Shown here: one piece after another, positions 51,976 through 61,459 of the stretch
How positions within the stretch are numbered: the stretch's first letter is position 1
Layout: each line of letters opens with the position of its first letter
Origin: Flintibacter sp. KGMB00164
Lineage (GTDB): Bacteria > Bacillota > Clostridia > Oscillospirales > Oscillospiraceae
Direction: 5' to 3'
NCBI RefSeq assembly: GCF_008727735.1
Contig: NZ_CP044227.1
Span: 248,001 to 312,000, forward strand
Length of the DNA stretch: 64,000 bases
The notes under the pieces: model-generated
Told to the model about the DNA's origin: nothing
The model's database searches: none
What the model saw: only the letters and a program-made list of their open reading frames with translations
Translations under genes and position numbers: made by a program

Positions 51976-52050
51976 TTGACAGCGCCGATTTTCGCGTGGT
52001 ATCCTGTTGCAACAAAGGCGTTGCCATCCCTTGGGATGACAGCGCCTTTG
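51976..52050 (+). promoter_or_regulatory. Promoter and 5' hairpin of the NhaC operon
   Basis: TTGACA (51976-51981), an 18-base spacer and TATCCT give a start near 52012. A hairpin is at the very 5' end of the transcript: CAAAGGCG/CGCCTTTG (52013-52050) with an inner CATCCC/GGGATG stem. It resembles a 5' mRNA-stabilising hairpin; no T-run follows. Confidence 0.5.
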
Positions 52051-52192
52051 CGGCTTTTAGGCAAAACCCAAAAGGAGGGAGCAGAAGAAAAATAGTGAGA
52101 GAACGGGAAGGTGGAGACTGGCGCAGCGAATCGTGCGGACTTAGAAGCGCCAGGGAAAACTCCAGCAGTTTTAAAAAAGGAGGATCCGTCTT

Positions 52193-53725
52193 ATGGAAGT
52201 AAACTTTGGTGTGTTGTGTTTAATTCCCCCCATTGTAGCCATTGCCCTTGCACTGTGGAGTAAGCAGACCATTATGTCTCTGTTCTTAGCGGTCTGGCTT
52301 GGTTCCACGATGATGAACGGATACAATCCCCTGGTTGGCTTTGCCAAGATTATTTCTGACTATATGATCCCATCTCTCAGCGGAAATGCTTCCCTGGTTG
52401 TGTTGGTTACCCTCTCCGGTGGTATGATTGCCATGCTGCGCACAACTGGCGCAGCGAAGGCTTTCGCGACCAAAGTGACAAAGGTTATCAATACGGCCAA
52501 AAAAGGCCAGATCGTTACCTGCCTGAGCGCCTTTATCTTCAGTTATACCGAGCCCTGCCTGATGCTTGGTACCATCATGCGGCCGGTAACTGATATGGTG
52601 CGCATCTCCCGGGCTAAGCTGGCGTACATTCTGGACTCTATGGGATGTAACCTGGCGGCCCTGTCCCCCATCAGCAGCTATGGTCCCTTTATTACCGGTT
52701 TGATTGCTGCCGAACTGCTGGCAACTGGTGTTGAAGGCAGTGAGTGGGGCATTTGGCTCAATATGCTTCCCTTCAATCTGTATGGCGTTTTTGCTATGAT
52801 TACGGTACTGATCGTAGCCGCATTTAGTTTGAACTTTGGCCCCATGTATAAGGAGGAAAAGAGAGCCCGGGAGACCGGTAAGCTGCTGGGCGATGGAATC
52901 CAGCCTCTGGTTCCTGAGGTAAAGGATGAGCTGCCTGAGGGCTATAAGCTTACCATGTGGAACTTCATTGTCCCCATCGTTTGTCTGTTTGGCTCCCTGT
53001 TTGCCACCATTTTCTGGTCTGGTGACATTGTCAATAACGGTCTGGTAGGAGCCTTCCGCAATGCGAACATTACCCTGGCTATCTGCGTGGCCTTTATGGG
53101 CGGCGGCATCGGTGCTGGTATTATGGGCGTAGCCACCAAGCTCTTTACCCCCATCAAGGCGTTTGATACCTTTGTAAACGGTATGGCCGAGCTTATTTCT
53201 GTTCCTTTTATTCTGGTTTGTGCCTGGTCTCTGGGTACCATTGTGAAGGGCATGGGTACCAGTGAGTTCCTGATTCACATCGTGGAAAACTACCTTACTC
53301 CCGGTCTGGTTCCGGCTCTGGTTTTCCTGTTTGGTGCGCTGATTTCTTTTGCTACCGGTTCTTCCTGGGGCGTGTGGTCCATCATGATGCCCATTGCTTT
53401 CCCCATGGCGGTGGCCTTTGATATCTCCATTCCTTATGTTGTAGGCGCGGTCATCGGCGGCGGCCTGTTCGGTGATCAGTGCTCCCCCATCTCTGATACC
53501 ACCGTTATGTCCTCCACTGGCGCATCCTGTAACCATGTCGTGCACGTCATGACCCAGCTGCCCTATGGTATTACGGTCGGACTGTCTGCCTTTGTGGGCT
53601 TCCTGTTTGGTGGAATGACTGGACAGTATGTCTTGAGTATTGCTGTTACAGCAGTTATTCTGGTGGTAGCTCTGTTTGTGCTGACTCAGCTGACCAAACT
53701 GCGTTATCCGGAAAAAGTTCATTAA
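52193..53725 (+). CDS. nhaC: Na+/H+ antiporter NhaC family protein
   Basis: A 510-residue transporter with about 11-12 membrane segments of the NhaC family (SGGMIAMLRTTGAAKAFA, FSYTEPCLMLGTIMRP, GSSWGVWSIMMPIAFPMA, GDQCSPISDTTVMSSTG). The last motif is close to the NhaC/MleN signature. AAAGGAGG precedes the ATG. It lies 29 bp before an amidohydrolase gene. NhaC relatives such as MleN couple carboxylate exchange to Na+/H+ movement, so it may import the amidohydrolase substrate. Confidence 0.88.
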   Translation: MEVNFGVLCLIPPIVAIALALWSKQTIMSLFLAVWLGSTMMNGYNPLVGFAKIISDYMIPSLSGNASLVVLVTLSGGMIAMLRTTGAAKAFATKVTKVINTAKKGQIVTCLSAFIFSYTEPCLMLGTIMRPVTDMVRISRAKLAYILDSMGCNLAALSPISSYGPFITGLIAAELLATGVEGSEWGIWLNMLPFNLYGVFAMITVLIVAAFSLNFGPMYKEEKRARETGKLLGDGIQPLVPEVKDELPEGYKLTMWNFIVPIVCLFGSLFATIFWSGDIVNNGLVGAFRNANITLAICVAFMGGGIGAGIMGVATKLFTPIKAFDTFVNGMAELISVPFILVCAWSLGTIVKGMGTSEFLIHIVENYLTPGLVPALVFLFGALISFATGSSWGVWSIMMPIAFPMAVAFDISIPYVVGAVIGGGLFGDQCSPISDTTVMSSTGASCNHVVHVMTQLPYGITVGLSAFVGFLFGGMTGQYVLSIAVTAVILVVALFVLTQLTKLRYPEKVH

Positions 53726-53754
53726 CAGCCTGAAAAGAAAGATGGAGGATTGTG

Positions 53755-55179
53755 ATGAAAAAGATTGATACCATTGTGGTTGCCCCCCATTTCTATACCA
53801 TGGAAGGGGAGGGCGTAGGTTACCGGAGTGCCGCTGCTATGGCGGTGGATGGTGGAAAAATCTTGGAGGTGGGTGACCAGGCCAAGATTTTGGCGGAATA
53901 TACCGCGGAGGAAACCATTACTCTGGATCACCACATGGTTCTGCCCGGCTTTGTTGACGGACATATGCACACAGCCTGTAATATCATGCGCGGCCTGGCA
54001 CAGGATACCAACAACTGGATGATGTTTGGACTCCAGCCCTTTGCTAATGTAGTAAATGAGGAAGAGCAGGATGCAGGCAGCCGGGTGGCTATTCTGGAGG
54101 CCATCCGGGCGGGCACCACCACGTTGGGCGACTATGAGTCCAAGATGGAAAATGTCTGCGCGTTCATTGACAAAGTTGGTGCGCGAGGCAACATTGCCCA
54201 GATGATACGTGCCGCCAAGCACCGTGTCTATCAGCCTGGTGAGCTGTATGAGTTTGATGACGCGCAAGGCGAGGAAAGCCTGAACCGCAACATTGAGCTG
54301 TATGACAAGTGGAACAATCAGGCGGGTGGACGCATCAAGATCCTCTTTGGCCCTCAGGGCGCCGACTTTGTCAGTCCGGATATGCTCCTGCGCATTCAAA
54401 AGGCGGTCAAGGAGCGGGGCACCAAGATCCACATGCATGTGCAGCAGGGCGACCGGGAGACCTATCAGATCGTGCAGCGCTACGGCAAGCGCCCCACCGC
54501 CTTCCTGGATGACCTGGGATATCTGGACAGCTCTCTCATTGCGGTCCATCTCACCGACTGTAACGACGAAGAGGCCGCACTCATTGCCAAGCGCGGCGCC
54601 TCTATGATCGTCAACCCCGGCTCCATCGGCATCATTGATGGCATTGTTTGCCCCAGCGTGGCCTTCCAGGAGGCGGGCGGTGTGGTGGCTCTGGGCTCAG
54701 ACCAGGCGCCGGGCAACAACTGCCATAACATTATCAATGAGATGAAAAACGTGTGCCTGTTCAACAAGATCAAGTATCAGAATCCCGAGGTCATGCCCGC
54801 CTGGCGTGCCCTGCGTATGGCGACCATTGAAGGTGCTCAGGCGGTGGGCCTGGGCGACAAGGTGGGCTCTCTGGAGCCGGGCAAGCAGGCCGACTTTATT
54901 GCCATTGACCTCAACTGCCCCTCCATGCAGCCGGTGTATACCTACCCCATGCGCAATATGATCCCCAATCTGGTCTACAGTGCCCGGGGTCCTGAGGTGG
55001 CCTTGGCGGCGGTGGATGGCAAGGTCATTATGCGGGACGGCAAATTCACCAACGTGGAGCTGGAAGACTACCTGGCGGAGATCCCCCAGTATCCCGATGC
55101 CATTGGCCAGCGGGCCGCCGAGGAGTTTTTTGCCATCAACGGCACCAACGCCCGCTTTATGAAGAAAGACAAACTATAA
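53755..55179 (+). CDS. Amidohydrolase (TrzA/AtzA/SsnA-type)
   Basis: A 475-residue metal-dependent hydrolase. ATG 53755 follows GGAGG. Metal-site motifs are in order: FVDGHMHTA (HxH), KIHMHVQQGDRE (His and the catalytic Glu region), VHLTDC and LGSDQAPGN (the late Asp). This is the class of S-adenosylhomocysteine, guanine and N-substituted-amine deaminases and chlorohydrolases. It begins 29 bp after nhaC, so it is in the same operon. The HxE motif common to deaminases is not obvious. Substrate unknown. Confidence 0.87.
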   Translation: MKKIDTIVVAPHFYTMEGEGVGYRSAAAMAVDGGKILEVGDQAKILAEYTAEETITLDHHMVLPGFVDGHMHTACNIMRGLAQDTNNWMMFGLQPFANVVNEEEQDAGSRVAILEAIRAGTTTLGDYESKMENVCAFIDKVGARGNIAQMIRAAKHRVYQPGELYEFDDAQGEESLNRNIELYDKWNNQAGGRIKILFGPQGADFVSPDMLLRIQKAVKERGTKIHMHVQQGDRETYQIVQRYGKRPTAFLDDLGYLDSSLIAVHLTDCNDEEAALIAKRGASMIVNPGSIGIIDGIVCPSVAFQEAGGVVALGSDQAPGNNCHNIINEMKNVCLFNKIKYQNPEVMPAWRALRMATIEGAQAVGLGDKVGSLEPGKQADFIAIDLNCPSMQPVYTYPMRNMIPNLVYSARGPEVALAAVDGKVIMRDGKFTNVELEDYLAEIPQYPDAIGQRAAEEFFAINGTNARFMKKDKL

Positions 55180-55208
55180 ACACGGTGTACCAACCTTTCT
55201 TTACATGG

Positions 55209-55248
55209 CAAACACCCTGGAGTCATTTGACTTCAGGGTGTTTGTCAC
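55209..55248. terminator. Terminator of the NhaC/amidohydrolase operon
   Basis: CAAACACCCTGGAGTC and its near complement form a 16-bp stem (one mismatch) around ATTT, with TTTG at the end. Confidence 0.75.
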
Positions 55249-55274
55249 CATATATTTAGCGAGAGGGGGGGCCT

Positions 55275-56666
55275 ATGAAAGGTGAGATGTGTTCTCAAGA
55301 GTGGAAGATACAGACCAGAGAGCTGCTTGCTCTGGCGTGGCCTGCAATTCTGGAACAATTGCTGCTGACCACGGCTACCTATGTGGACACAGCAATGATC
55401 GGAGTGCTTGGAGCGGATGCCACAGCCGCCGTGGCGGTCAATTCCTCGGTGGTTTTCTTGATCGTAGGACTGCTTACGGCTGCAGGGGTGGGTTATTCTG
55501 TCCAGGTGGCTCACAGCCTTGGCGCCCAGGAATGGGAGCGGGCGGGGATGGTATCCCGCCAGGCCTTGTTGGGTGCACTGGCAACTGGAGTTGCCGGAAT
55601 GCTTTGCATGGGTGCTCTTTCCGGGCAGATCCCGATATGGTTGGGTGCAGATAAGTCTATTCAAGCAGACGCCAGCCGGTATCTATTCTTTTATGCCCTT
55701 GGATTGCCCCTTCAGTCATGTCTGGCAGTTTTTTCTGCCGTGCTGCGCTGTGCGGGAGATACAAGAACGCCGTTACTGTTTAATGCAGGCGCAAATCTAC
55801 TCAATGTGGGGCTGAACTTCCTGTTTATTTTCTCGCCCAGATGGATTGCTCTGCCATGGGGCTCCGTCTGGATCTGGGGTGCGGGCTTGGGTGTGGCAGG
55901 GGCTGCCATTGGAACTGCCCTATCGGGAGGGACCATGGGTCTTATCATGGTGGCTATCATGTTTCGAAGAAAGGGAGCGGCCCGGCTGACCTGGGGAGCA
56001 TCCTATCGTCCGGAAAAGACCATTAACTGCAGGGCGGTGCGGCTAGGACTTCCTGTGTTGCTGGAACGGGCGGCATTCAGCGGCGGACAGCTGTTTATGA
56101 CGCGCATGGTGACCTCCTTGGGAAATATTGCTCTTGCGGCGAATCATGTGGCAGTAACGGCGGAAGGGATTAGTTATCTGCCTGCTCAGGGCGTGTCGTT
56201 TGCCTCTACCGCTTTGGTGGGCCAGGCAGTAGGAGCTAAAGATGCTCAGCGGGCCAGACGGTATAGTTCCATCTCGGGTGTTGTGGGATTAGCCGCAGGT
56301 GTGCTGGCAGGAGGGCTGTTGTTCTGCTTGGCAGTTCCGCTCTCGGCGCTGTTTACCCCAGATGGCGAGGTAATTGCCCTGGCAGCGGCTATGCTGCAGA
56401 TTGTTGCCATATCTGAGCCGCTGTTTGGACTCTCCATCGTTCTGTCCGGTGTGCTGCGGGGAGCTGGAGACAGCCGTTCCCCCTTCCTGATTGTTCTGTT
56501 TGGCATGTGGGGGGTGCGGATGATTATGGCTCCTGTGCTGCTATACGGCTTCCATTTGCAGCTTAGCGCGATCTGGATCGCTATGGTAGCTGATTTGATG
56601 GTGAGAGGAATTTTGTGCTGGATCCGTGTGAAACGAATGAATTGGGAACAGCTCTGCCAAAGTTAA
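55275..56666 (+). CDS. MATE family efflux transporter
   Basis: A 463-residue exporter with 12 membrane segments and MATE motifs (ALAWPAILEQLLLTTATYVDTAM, FNAGANLLNVGLNFLF, FASTALVGQAVGAKDAQRARR). GAGGGGGG is just upstream of the ATG with a short spacer. It is a single gene between two terminators. Substrate unknown. It carries no DarA domain, unlike 1113-2798. Confidence 0.93.
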   Translation: MKGEMCSQEWKIQTRELLALAWPAILEQLLLTTATYVDTAMIGVLGADATAAVAVNSSVVFLIVGLLTAAGVGYSVQVAHSLGAQEWERAGMVSRQALLGALATGVAGMLCMGALSGQIPIWLGADKSIQADASRYLFFYALGLPLQSCLAVFSAVLRCAGDTRTPLLFNAGANLLNVGLNFLFIFSPRWIALPWGSVWIWGAGLGVAGAAIGTALSGGTMGLIMVAIMFRRKGAARLTWGASYRPEKTINCRAVRLGLPVLLERAAFSGGQLFMTRMVTSLGNIALAANHVAVTAEGISYLPAQGVSFASTALVGQAVGAKDAQRARRYSSISGVVGLAAGVLAGGLLFCLAVPLSALFTPDGEVIALAAAMLQIVAISEPLFGLSIVLSGVLRGAGDSRSPFLIVLFGMWGVRMIMAPVLLYGFHLQLSAIWIAMVADLMVRGILCWIRVKRMNWEQLCQS

Positions 56667-56678
56667 TATAAACCAGGA

Positions 56679-56725
56679 AAAACCCGGATGTGAGGCAAAC
56701 CTATAGCCTTACATCCGGGTTTTTG
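56679..56725 (+). terminator. Terminator of the MATE gene
   Basis: AAACCCGGATGTGAGGC and its complement (one G-T pair) form a long stem, followed by TTTTTGC. Confidence 0.88.
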
Positions 56726-56806
56726 CTGCGTTTTTACTGAAATGGCTTTTGCGTGGCCGCCCCCATAAACGCCCCCACCTGTACGCTGCATAGTCATGCA
56801 GGTTAA

Positions 56807-56884
56807 GAATCTTTAAGATTCCCTACCGCAAATCGTTAAGCAGCGCCTGCTATCATAATTCCAAAAGCAGAAAAAGCTGCTTAA
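56807..56884. promoter_or_regulatory. Palindromes before the dlt-like operon
   Basis: GAATCTTTAAGATTC (56807-56821) is a perfect 15-base palindrome, a likely operator. TTAAGCAGC (56836-56844) and GCTGCTTAA (56876-56884) form a nine-base inverted repeat that ends 13 bases before the GTG start and could fold in the leader. No good promoter or ribosome binding site was identified before this operon. Confidence 0.45.
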
Positions 56885-56897
56885 TCCAAAACGGCAG

Positions 56898-58421
56898 GTG
56901 ATTCCCATTCGAAACGTGCTTCAATACCTGGAGCGGGCCGCGTCTTTGTCGCCGGAGCGGACTGCCTGTGTGGATGAGACACACAGCCTCAGCTACCAGG
57001 AACTGTGCCATATCAGCCGGGCGGTGGGCGCCGCCCTGTCCCAGCGCATCCGGCCTCGGCAGCCGGTAGCCATCTATATGGAAAAAGGCTGCGCCGCCCT
57101 GAGCGCTTTTTTTGGCGTGGTATACGCCGGCGGCTTCTACTCCTATTTTAATCCGGAACTGCCCGCGGCGCGGCTGCAGCAGATCCAATCCGTGCTGGGT
57201 GCATCCTGTGTGATCACCGATCAGGCTCACCGCAGTGTGATGGAAGAGATTTTCCCTGCCTCCTCCATTCTGCTGGTGGAGGAGCTGATGATCAGCCAGG
57301 AGGATGAGTCCCAGCTGGCAGCGGTCCGTGCGGCGATGATCGACACCGACCCCCTCTATGTCAACTTTACCTCCGGCTCCACGGGGCTGCCCAAAGGAGT
57401 GCTGGTGAGCCACCGCTCGGTGCTGGATTTCATTGATGTCTTTGTTGACACCTTCTCTTTTACCTCAAATGACCGTATCGGCAATCAGGCTCCCCTCGAT
57501 TTTGATGTCTCGGTCAAGGATATCTATGGAGCCTTGAAGGCTCAGGCCACCCTGGTTATGGTTCCCCGGCGGCTCTTTTCCCGGCCTAAGGAGCTGCTGG
57601 ACTTTTTGTGTGAGCACAAAGTAACCACCCTCGTCTGGGCGGTATCCGCCCTGTGTCTCATCAGCACCTTCCACGGTTTGGACTACCGCACCCCGGACAC
57701 GGTGGGCAAGGTGCTCTTCAGCGGCGAGGTGATGCCGCTCAAGCACCTGAAAACCTGGATGGAGCATCTTCCCAAGGCTCAGTTTGTCAATCTCTATGGT
57801 CCCACCGAGATCACCTGCAACTGTACCTACCACATCCTGGACCGGGAGCGGGACTACCAGGGCGGTATCCCCATCGGCCGCCCCTTCCCCAACGAGGAGG
57901 TTTTCCTTCTGGACGGAGAGGACCGGGAGATCCATGCGCCCGGTCAGGTGGGAGAGCTGTGCGTACGGGGTACGGCGCTGGCCCTTGGCTACTACCGCTC
58001 GCCCCAGCAGACGGCGGCCGCTTTTGTGCCAGACCCCCGCAACCCCGCTTACCCTGAGCTCATCTACCGCACCGGTGACCTGGGCCGGTATACCGAGGAC
58101 GGAGAATTTATGTACAGCGGCCGCAAGGACTTTCAGATCAAGCACCTGGGCCACCGGGTGGAGCTGGAGGAGGTCGAGCGGGCCGTGTCCGCCCTGCCGG
58201 AGGTGGACCGCTGCTGCTGTGTCTACGAGGAGGAACGGCAGAAGATCCACGCCTTCTATGTGGGCGAGGTAGAGGCGGCCCAGCTGCGCCGCCAGATCAA
58301 GGAGCAGCTCCCCTACTTCATGGTGCCCAGCACCCTGACGGTGGTGGAGAAGTTTCCGCTGACCAAAAATGGAAAGATCGACCGCAAAGAACTGCTGAAA
58401 GGAGGCGGAAAGCGTGGATAA
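56898..58421 (+). CDS. Amino acid adenylation enzyme (DltA-like)
   Basis: A 507-residue stand-alone adenylation enzyme with the length of DltA, which activates an amino acid with ATP and loads it on a carrier protein. Core motifs: A3 FTSGSTGLPKG (157-167), A5 LYGPTE (299-304), YRTGDLGRY, FQIKHLGHRVELEEVE, and the A10 lysine in NGKIDRKELL (K493). The DltA CGE motif, whose Cys is linked to D-alanine selection, reads SGE here (275-277), so the substrate may not be D-alanine. The GTG start at 56898 lacks a clear ribosome binding site; a second GTG at 56916 is possible. It overlaps the next gene by eight bases. Confidence 0.88.
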   Translation: MIPIRNVLQYLERAASLSPERTACVDETHSLSYQELCHISRAVGAALSQRIRPRQPVAIYMEKGCAALSAFFGVVYAGGFYSYFNPELPAARLQQIQSVLGASCVITDQAHRSVMEEIFPASSILLVEELMISQEDESQLAAVRAAMIDTDPLYVNFTSGSTGLPKGVLVSHRSVLDFIDVFVDTFSFTSNDRIGNQAPLDFDVSVKDIYGALKAQATLVMVPRRLFSRPKELLDFLCEHKVTTLVWAVSALCLISTFHGLDYRTPDTVGKVLFSGEVMPLKHLKTWMEHLPKAQFVNLYGPTEITCNCTYHILDRERDYQGGIPIGRPFPNEEVFLLDGEDREIHAPGQVGELCVRGTALALGYYRSPQQTAAAFVPDPRNPAYPELIYRTGDLGRYTEDGEFMYSGRKDFQIKHLGHRVELEEVERAVSALPEVDRCCCVYEEERQKIHAFYVGEVEAAQLRRQIKEQLPYFMVPSTLTVVEKFPLTKNGKIDRKELLKGGGKRG

Positions 58422-59598
58422 AACAGAACTTTTGGAGCTGACCCGGCGCTTTCCCACTCCCTTCTATCTCTTTGATGGGGAGGCGCTGGAGCGCCGGGTG
58501 GCCCACCTGCGGGAGGTCCTGCCCCGGGATACCGCCCTGTGCTATGCGGTGAAGGCCAACCCCTTCCTGGCCCGGGAGGTGAGCGCTCTGGTAGAGCGGC
58601 TGGAGATCTGCTCCCCCGGGGAGTACGCCATCTGCCGCCAGCTTGGCCTGGAGTCCAGCCAGTATGTGATCTCCGGTGTATATAAGGATCCCCAGTGGAT
58701 GGAGGAGCTGGCCAGCCGGGAAGATGTGGAGAAGATGATCTGTACCGTGGAGTCTATGGCCCAGTACCACCTGTTGTGCCAGGTGGCCCGGAAGCATGGA
58801 CGGCGGCTGAAGCTGCTGCTGCGTCTGACCAGCGGCAGCCAGTTTGGACTGGAGCGGCAGGAGATCCACCAGATCCTGGCCCAGCCTGATCGCCGGATTG
58901 AGGTGCGGGGCATCCAGTATTTTTCCGGCACCCAAAAGACCTCGGTCAAGCGCCTGGGGCGGGAGCTGCGCATGCTGGAGGAGTTCCTTTCCTCCCTCCA
59001 GGACCAGTACGGTCCCATTCCGGAGCTGGAGGTAGGGCCGGGGTTCCCTGTATCCTACTTTGCCGACGACGCGGAGCAGGATGAGGAGGTCCTCCTCCAG
59101 GCGGCCCAGCAGCTGGCCCAGCTGTCTTTTCCCGGAAAGCTCACTCTGGAGCTGGGACGGAGCATCGCCGCCAGCTGCGGCACCTATGTGACCCGGGTGG
59201 TGGACCGAAAGACCAACCAGAGCCAGAACTACGCCATTGTGGACGGCGGCATCCACCAGCTGGTCTACTTCGGCCAGAGCATGGCCATGCGCCGTCCCCA
59301 GGTGGAGCTTCTGCCGCCCCGGGATGGAGACGGGGTGGAGAACTGGAACATCTGCGGCTCCCTGTGTACGGTCAATGATATCCTGGTCAAACAGCTCCCC
59401 CTCTCCCGGCTGGAGGTGGGGGATGTGTTGGCCTTCGGCAACGCGGGAGCCTACTGCATGACCGAGGGGATCAGCCTCTTTCTCAGCCGGGACCTGCCCG
59501 GCGTACTGCTGCGCCGAGCGGACGGACAGGTGCTCTGCCTGCGCAGCCCCGTTCAGACCTGCACCTGGAATACCCCAAATTATGAAAACAGAAAGTGA
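58414..59598 (+). CDS. Fold-type-III PLP-dependent decarboxylase (LysA/BtrK-like)
   Basis: A 394-residue enzyme starting at GTG 58414 (GGAGG eight bases upstream). The PLP lysine is in CYAVKANPF (K47). ELEVGPGFP, ELGRS (the phosphate-binding region), VDGGIHQLVY, the active-site cysteine in GSLCTVND (C318) and FGNAGAY follow the order of diaminopimelate and ornithine decarboxylases. The pattern is closer to BtrK-type enzymes, which decarboxylate an amino acid already bound to a carrier protein, than to LysA (CESGD). The HxH-type segment before GTQ is QYFSGTQ, so the usual His is missing. It lies between the adenylation and carrier-protein genes, which points to a carrier-bound or free amino acid substrate for the same pathway. 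Confidence 0.85.
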   Translation: MDKTELLELTRRFPTPFYLFDGEALERRVAHLREVLPRDTALCYAVKANPFLAREVSALVERLEICSPGEYAICRQLGLESSQYVISGVYKDPQWMEELASREDVEKMICTVESMAQYHLLCQVARKHGRRLKLLLRLTSGSQFGLERQEIHQILAQPDRRIEVRGIQYFSGTQKTSVKRLGRELRMLEEFLSSLQDQYGPIPELEVGPGFPVSYFADDAEQDEEVLLQAAQQLAQLSFPGKLTLELGRSIAASCGTYVTRVVDRKTNQSQNYAIVDGGIHQLVYFGQSMAMRRPQVELLPPRDGDGVENWNICGSLCTVNDILVKQLPLSRLEVGDVLAFGNAGAYCMTEGISLFLSRDLPGVLLRRADGQVLCLRSPVQTCTWNTPNYENRK

Positions 59599-59607
59599 GA
59601 CGATACC

Positions 59608-59838
59608 ATGGAACAGCTGCTTGAAATTTTGAACGAGATCCAGCCCGATGTGGACTACCTCCACTGTGAGGAGCTCATCGACGGACACTATCTGGATTCT
59701 CTGGACATCCTCTCCCTGGTAGCGGAGATGGAGGATGCCTTTGACATCACCGTACCCACCGTGGAGATCATCCCGGAAAACTTCAACTCTGCCCAGCGCC
59801 TTTGGGAGATGATCCAGCGTCTGCGCGAGGAAGGATAA
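59608..59838 (+). CDS. Acyl/peptidyl carrier protein (DltC-like)
   Basis: A 76-residue acidic carrier protein. The phosphopantetheine serine is S31 in GHYLDSLDIL, followed by the helix II region EMEDAFDITVP. The length matches DltC. It carries the activated amino acid on a thioester. It is just after the decarboxylase gene and one base before the MBOAT gene. Confidence 0.92.
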   Translation: MEQLLEILNEIQPDVDYLHCEELIDGHYLDSLDILSLVAEMEDAFDITVPTVEIIPENFNSAQRLWEMIQRLREEG

Positions 59839-59839
59839 G

Positions 59840-61441
59840 ATGCTCTCTTTCTCCTCCTACTTTTCCCCCGGATATCTGGCCCTCTACCTGCCGGCCGCCG
59901 TTTTGCTCTACGCCTTGGCGGGGCAGCGGGGCCGGCGGGCGGTTTTGCTGCTGTTTAGTTATGTGTGCTTCTGGGCGGTCAGCGGAAAACTGATCGCCTA
60001 TTTGCTCCTGTCTACCCTCTCTATGTACCATACCGGGCTGTGGCTGGCCCACGACCAGGCCCGGACCAAAGAGCTTCTGGAGGAGACACCGAAGGAGGAA
60101 CGCCGGGCCCTTCGTGCCAGAGCGCAGACCAAGCAGCGCAGAATCCTGGCTCTGGGCCTTCTCTTCCAGCTGGGCATGCTGGTGGTGCTGAAGTATACCC
60201 CCTTCTTCCTCTCCAACTATAACGCCCTGCTGCAAGCCCTGTCCCTGCCTGTCACCCTGCGTATCCCTCACTTTCTGCTGCCCATCGGCATCTCCTTTTA
60301 CACCATGCAGGCGGCCTCCTACCTCTTTGATGTCTACCGTCAAAAAGTGCCCGCCGACCGCAATCTCTTCCGTCTGGCCCTCTACCTCAGCTTTTTCCCC
60401 CTGCTGATGGAGGGACCTATCTGCCGCTATCAGCAGACCGCCCAGCAGCTGTGGGAGGCGCCTCCCCTGCGCTACCAGAATTTTATGCTGGGATTGCAGC
60501 GGATGAGCTACGGCTTGCTGAAAAAGATCCTGGTGGCCGACCGGCTCAACCTGTTTATCAAAACGGTCTTTGATCACTATGAGGATTATGACGGCCTGGT
60601 CATTGCCGTGGCCGCCGTGTGCTATACCATCCAGCTCTACATGGACTTTTCCGGAACCATGGACCTGGCGGTGGGAGCGGGAAGGATCTTCGGCTTTCAC
60701 ATCCCGGAAAACTTCCAGCGCCCCTTCTTCTCCCGGTCCATTCCGGAGTTCTGGCAGCGCTGGCATATCTCCCTGGGCACCTGGTTCAAGGACTACATCT
60801 TCTACCCCATGTCCATGTCCAAGCCGCTGAAAAAGCTTACCACAAAGGCCCGCAAGCGTCTGGGCAGTCACTACGGCCCCCTGGTTGCCGGATCCATCGC
60901 CCTGTTTTGCGTATGGCTGTGCAACGGCCTGTGGCACGGAGCGGCCTGGAACTATGTCTTCTTTGGAATGTACCACTTTGCCCTGATTCTGCTGGGTAAT
61001 CTGACCGAGCCTCTGACCGTCCGGTGGACGGGCGCTCTGGGCATCTCCCGCACCAGCGTCCCCTATCGCGGCTTCCAGATGGTGCGCACCGGGATCCTGG
61101 TGTGCATCGGCGAGCTGTTTTTCCGAGCCAATGGACTGTACAACGGGCTGGCTATGTTCCATAAGATGGTCACGCAGTTTTCTTTGGCGTGTATCCGCAG
61201 CGGGAGCCTGTTCCAGATGGGCATGAGAAAGAAGGATTTTCTGCTCGTGGCGGTTTTCCTGGTTGTGCTTGTGCTGGTGGGAATCGCCCAGGAGCGGGGC
61301 GTCCACCTTGGAACGCGCCTGCGGCAGTCGCCGGTTGTGCTGCGTGTGGCGGTCTACTACGCCGTCCTTCTGGCTTTGATCATCTTCGGCGCCTACGGTG
61401 CGGGCTATGTGCCGGTGGACCCCATCTATGCGGGATTTTAA
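59840..61441 (+). CDS. MBOAT family O-acyltransferase (DltB-like)
   Basis: A 533-residue membrane protein with about 11-12 segments. MBOAT motifs are PIGISFYTMQAASYLFDVYR, the RPFFSRSIPEFWQRWHISLG segment and NGLWHGAAWNYVFFGMYH, with the conserved catalytic His. DltB and alginate AlgI are relatives: they take an acyl group from a carrier or donor in the cytoplasm and pass it across the membrane to a surface polymer. Longer than most DltB (about 400 residues) and nearer to AlgI length. Placed after the carrier protein, it is the expected transfer step. Confidence 0.92.
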   Translation: MLSFSSYFSPGYLALYLPAAVLLYALAGQRGRRAVLLLFSYVCFWAVSGKLIAYLLLSTLSMYHTGLWLAHDQARTKELLEETPKEERRALRARAQTKQRRILALGLLFQLGMLVVLKYTPFFLSNYNALLQALSLPVTLRIPHFLLPIGISFYTMQAASYLFDVYRQKVPADRNLFRLALYLSFFPLLMEGPICRYQQTAQQLWEAPPLRYQNFMLGLQRMSYGLLKKILVADRLNLFIKTVFDHYEDYDGLVIAVAAVCYTIQLYMDFSGTMDLAVGAGRIFGFHIPENFQRPFFSRSIPEFWQRWHISLGTWFKDYIFYPMSMSKPLKKLTTKARKRLGSHYGPLVAGSIALFCVWLCNGLWHGAAWNYVFFGMYHFALILLGNLTEPLTVRWTGALGISRTSVPYRGFQMVRTGILVCIGELFFRANGLYNGLAMFHKMVTQFSLACIRSGSLFQMGMRKKDFLLVAVFLVVLVLVGIAQERGVHLGTRLRQSPVVLRVAVYYAVLLALIIFGAYGAGYVPVDPIYAGF

Positions 61442-61459
61442 TTTCCTAGGAGGCGTTGC

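Noticed and set aside
51995..52015. Possible sigma-54 promoter before nhaC (GTGGTATCCTGTTGCA)
   Set aside because: The GG and GC are nine bases apart instead of ten, and a sigma-A promoter fits the same place.
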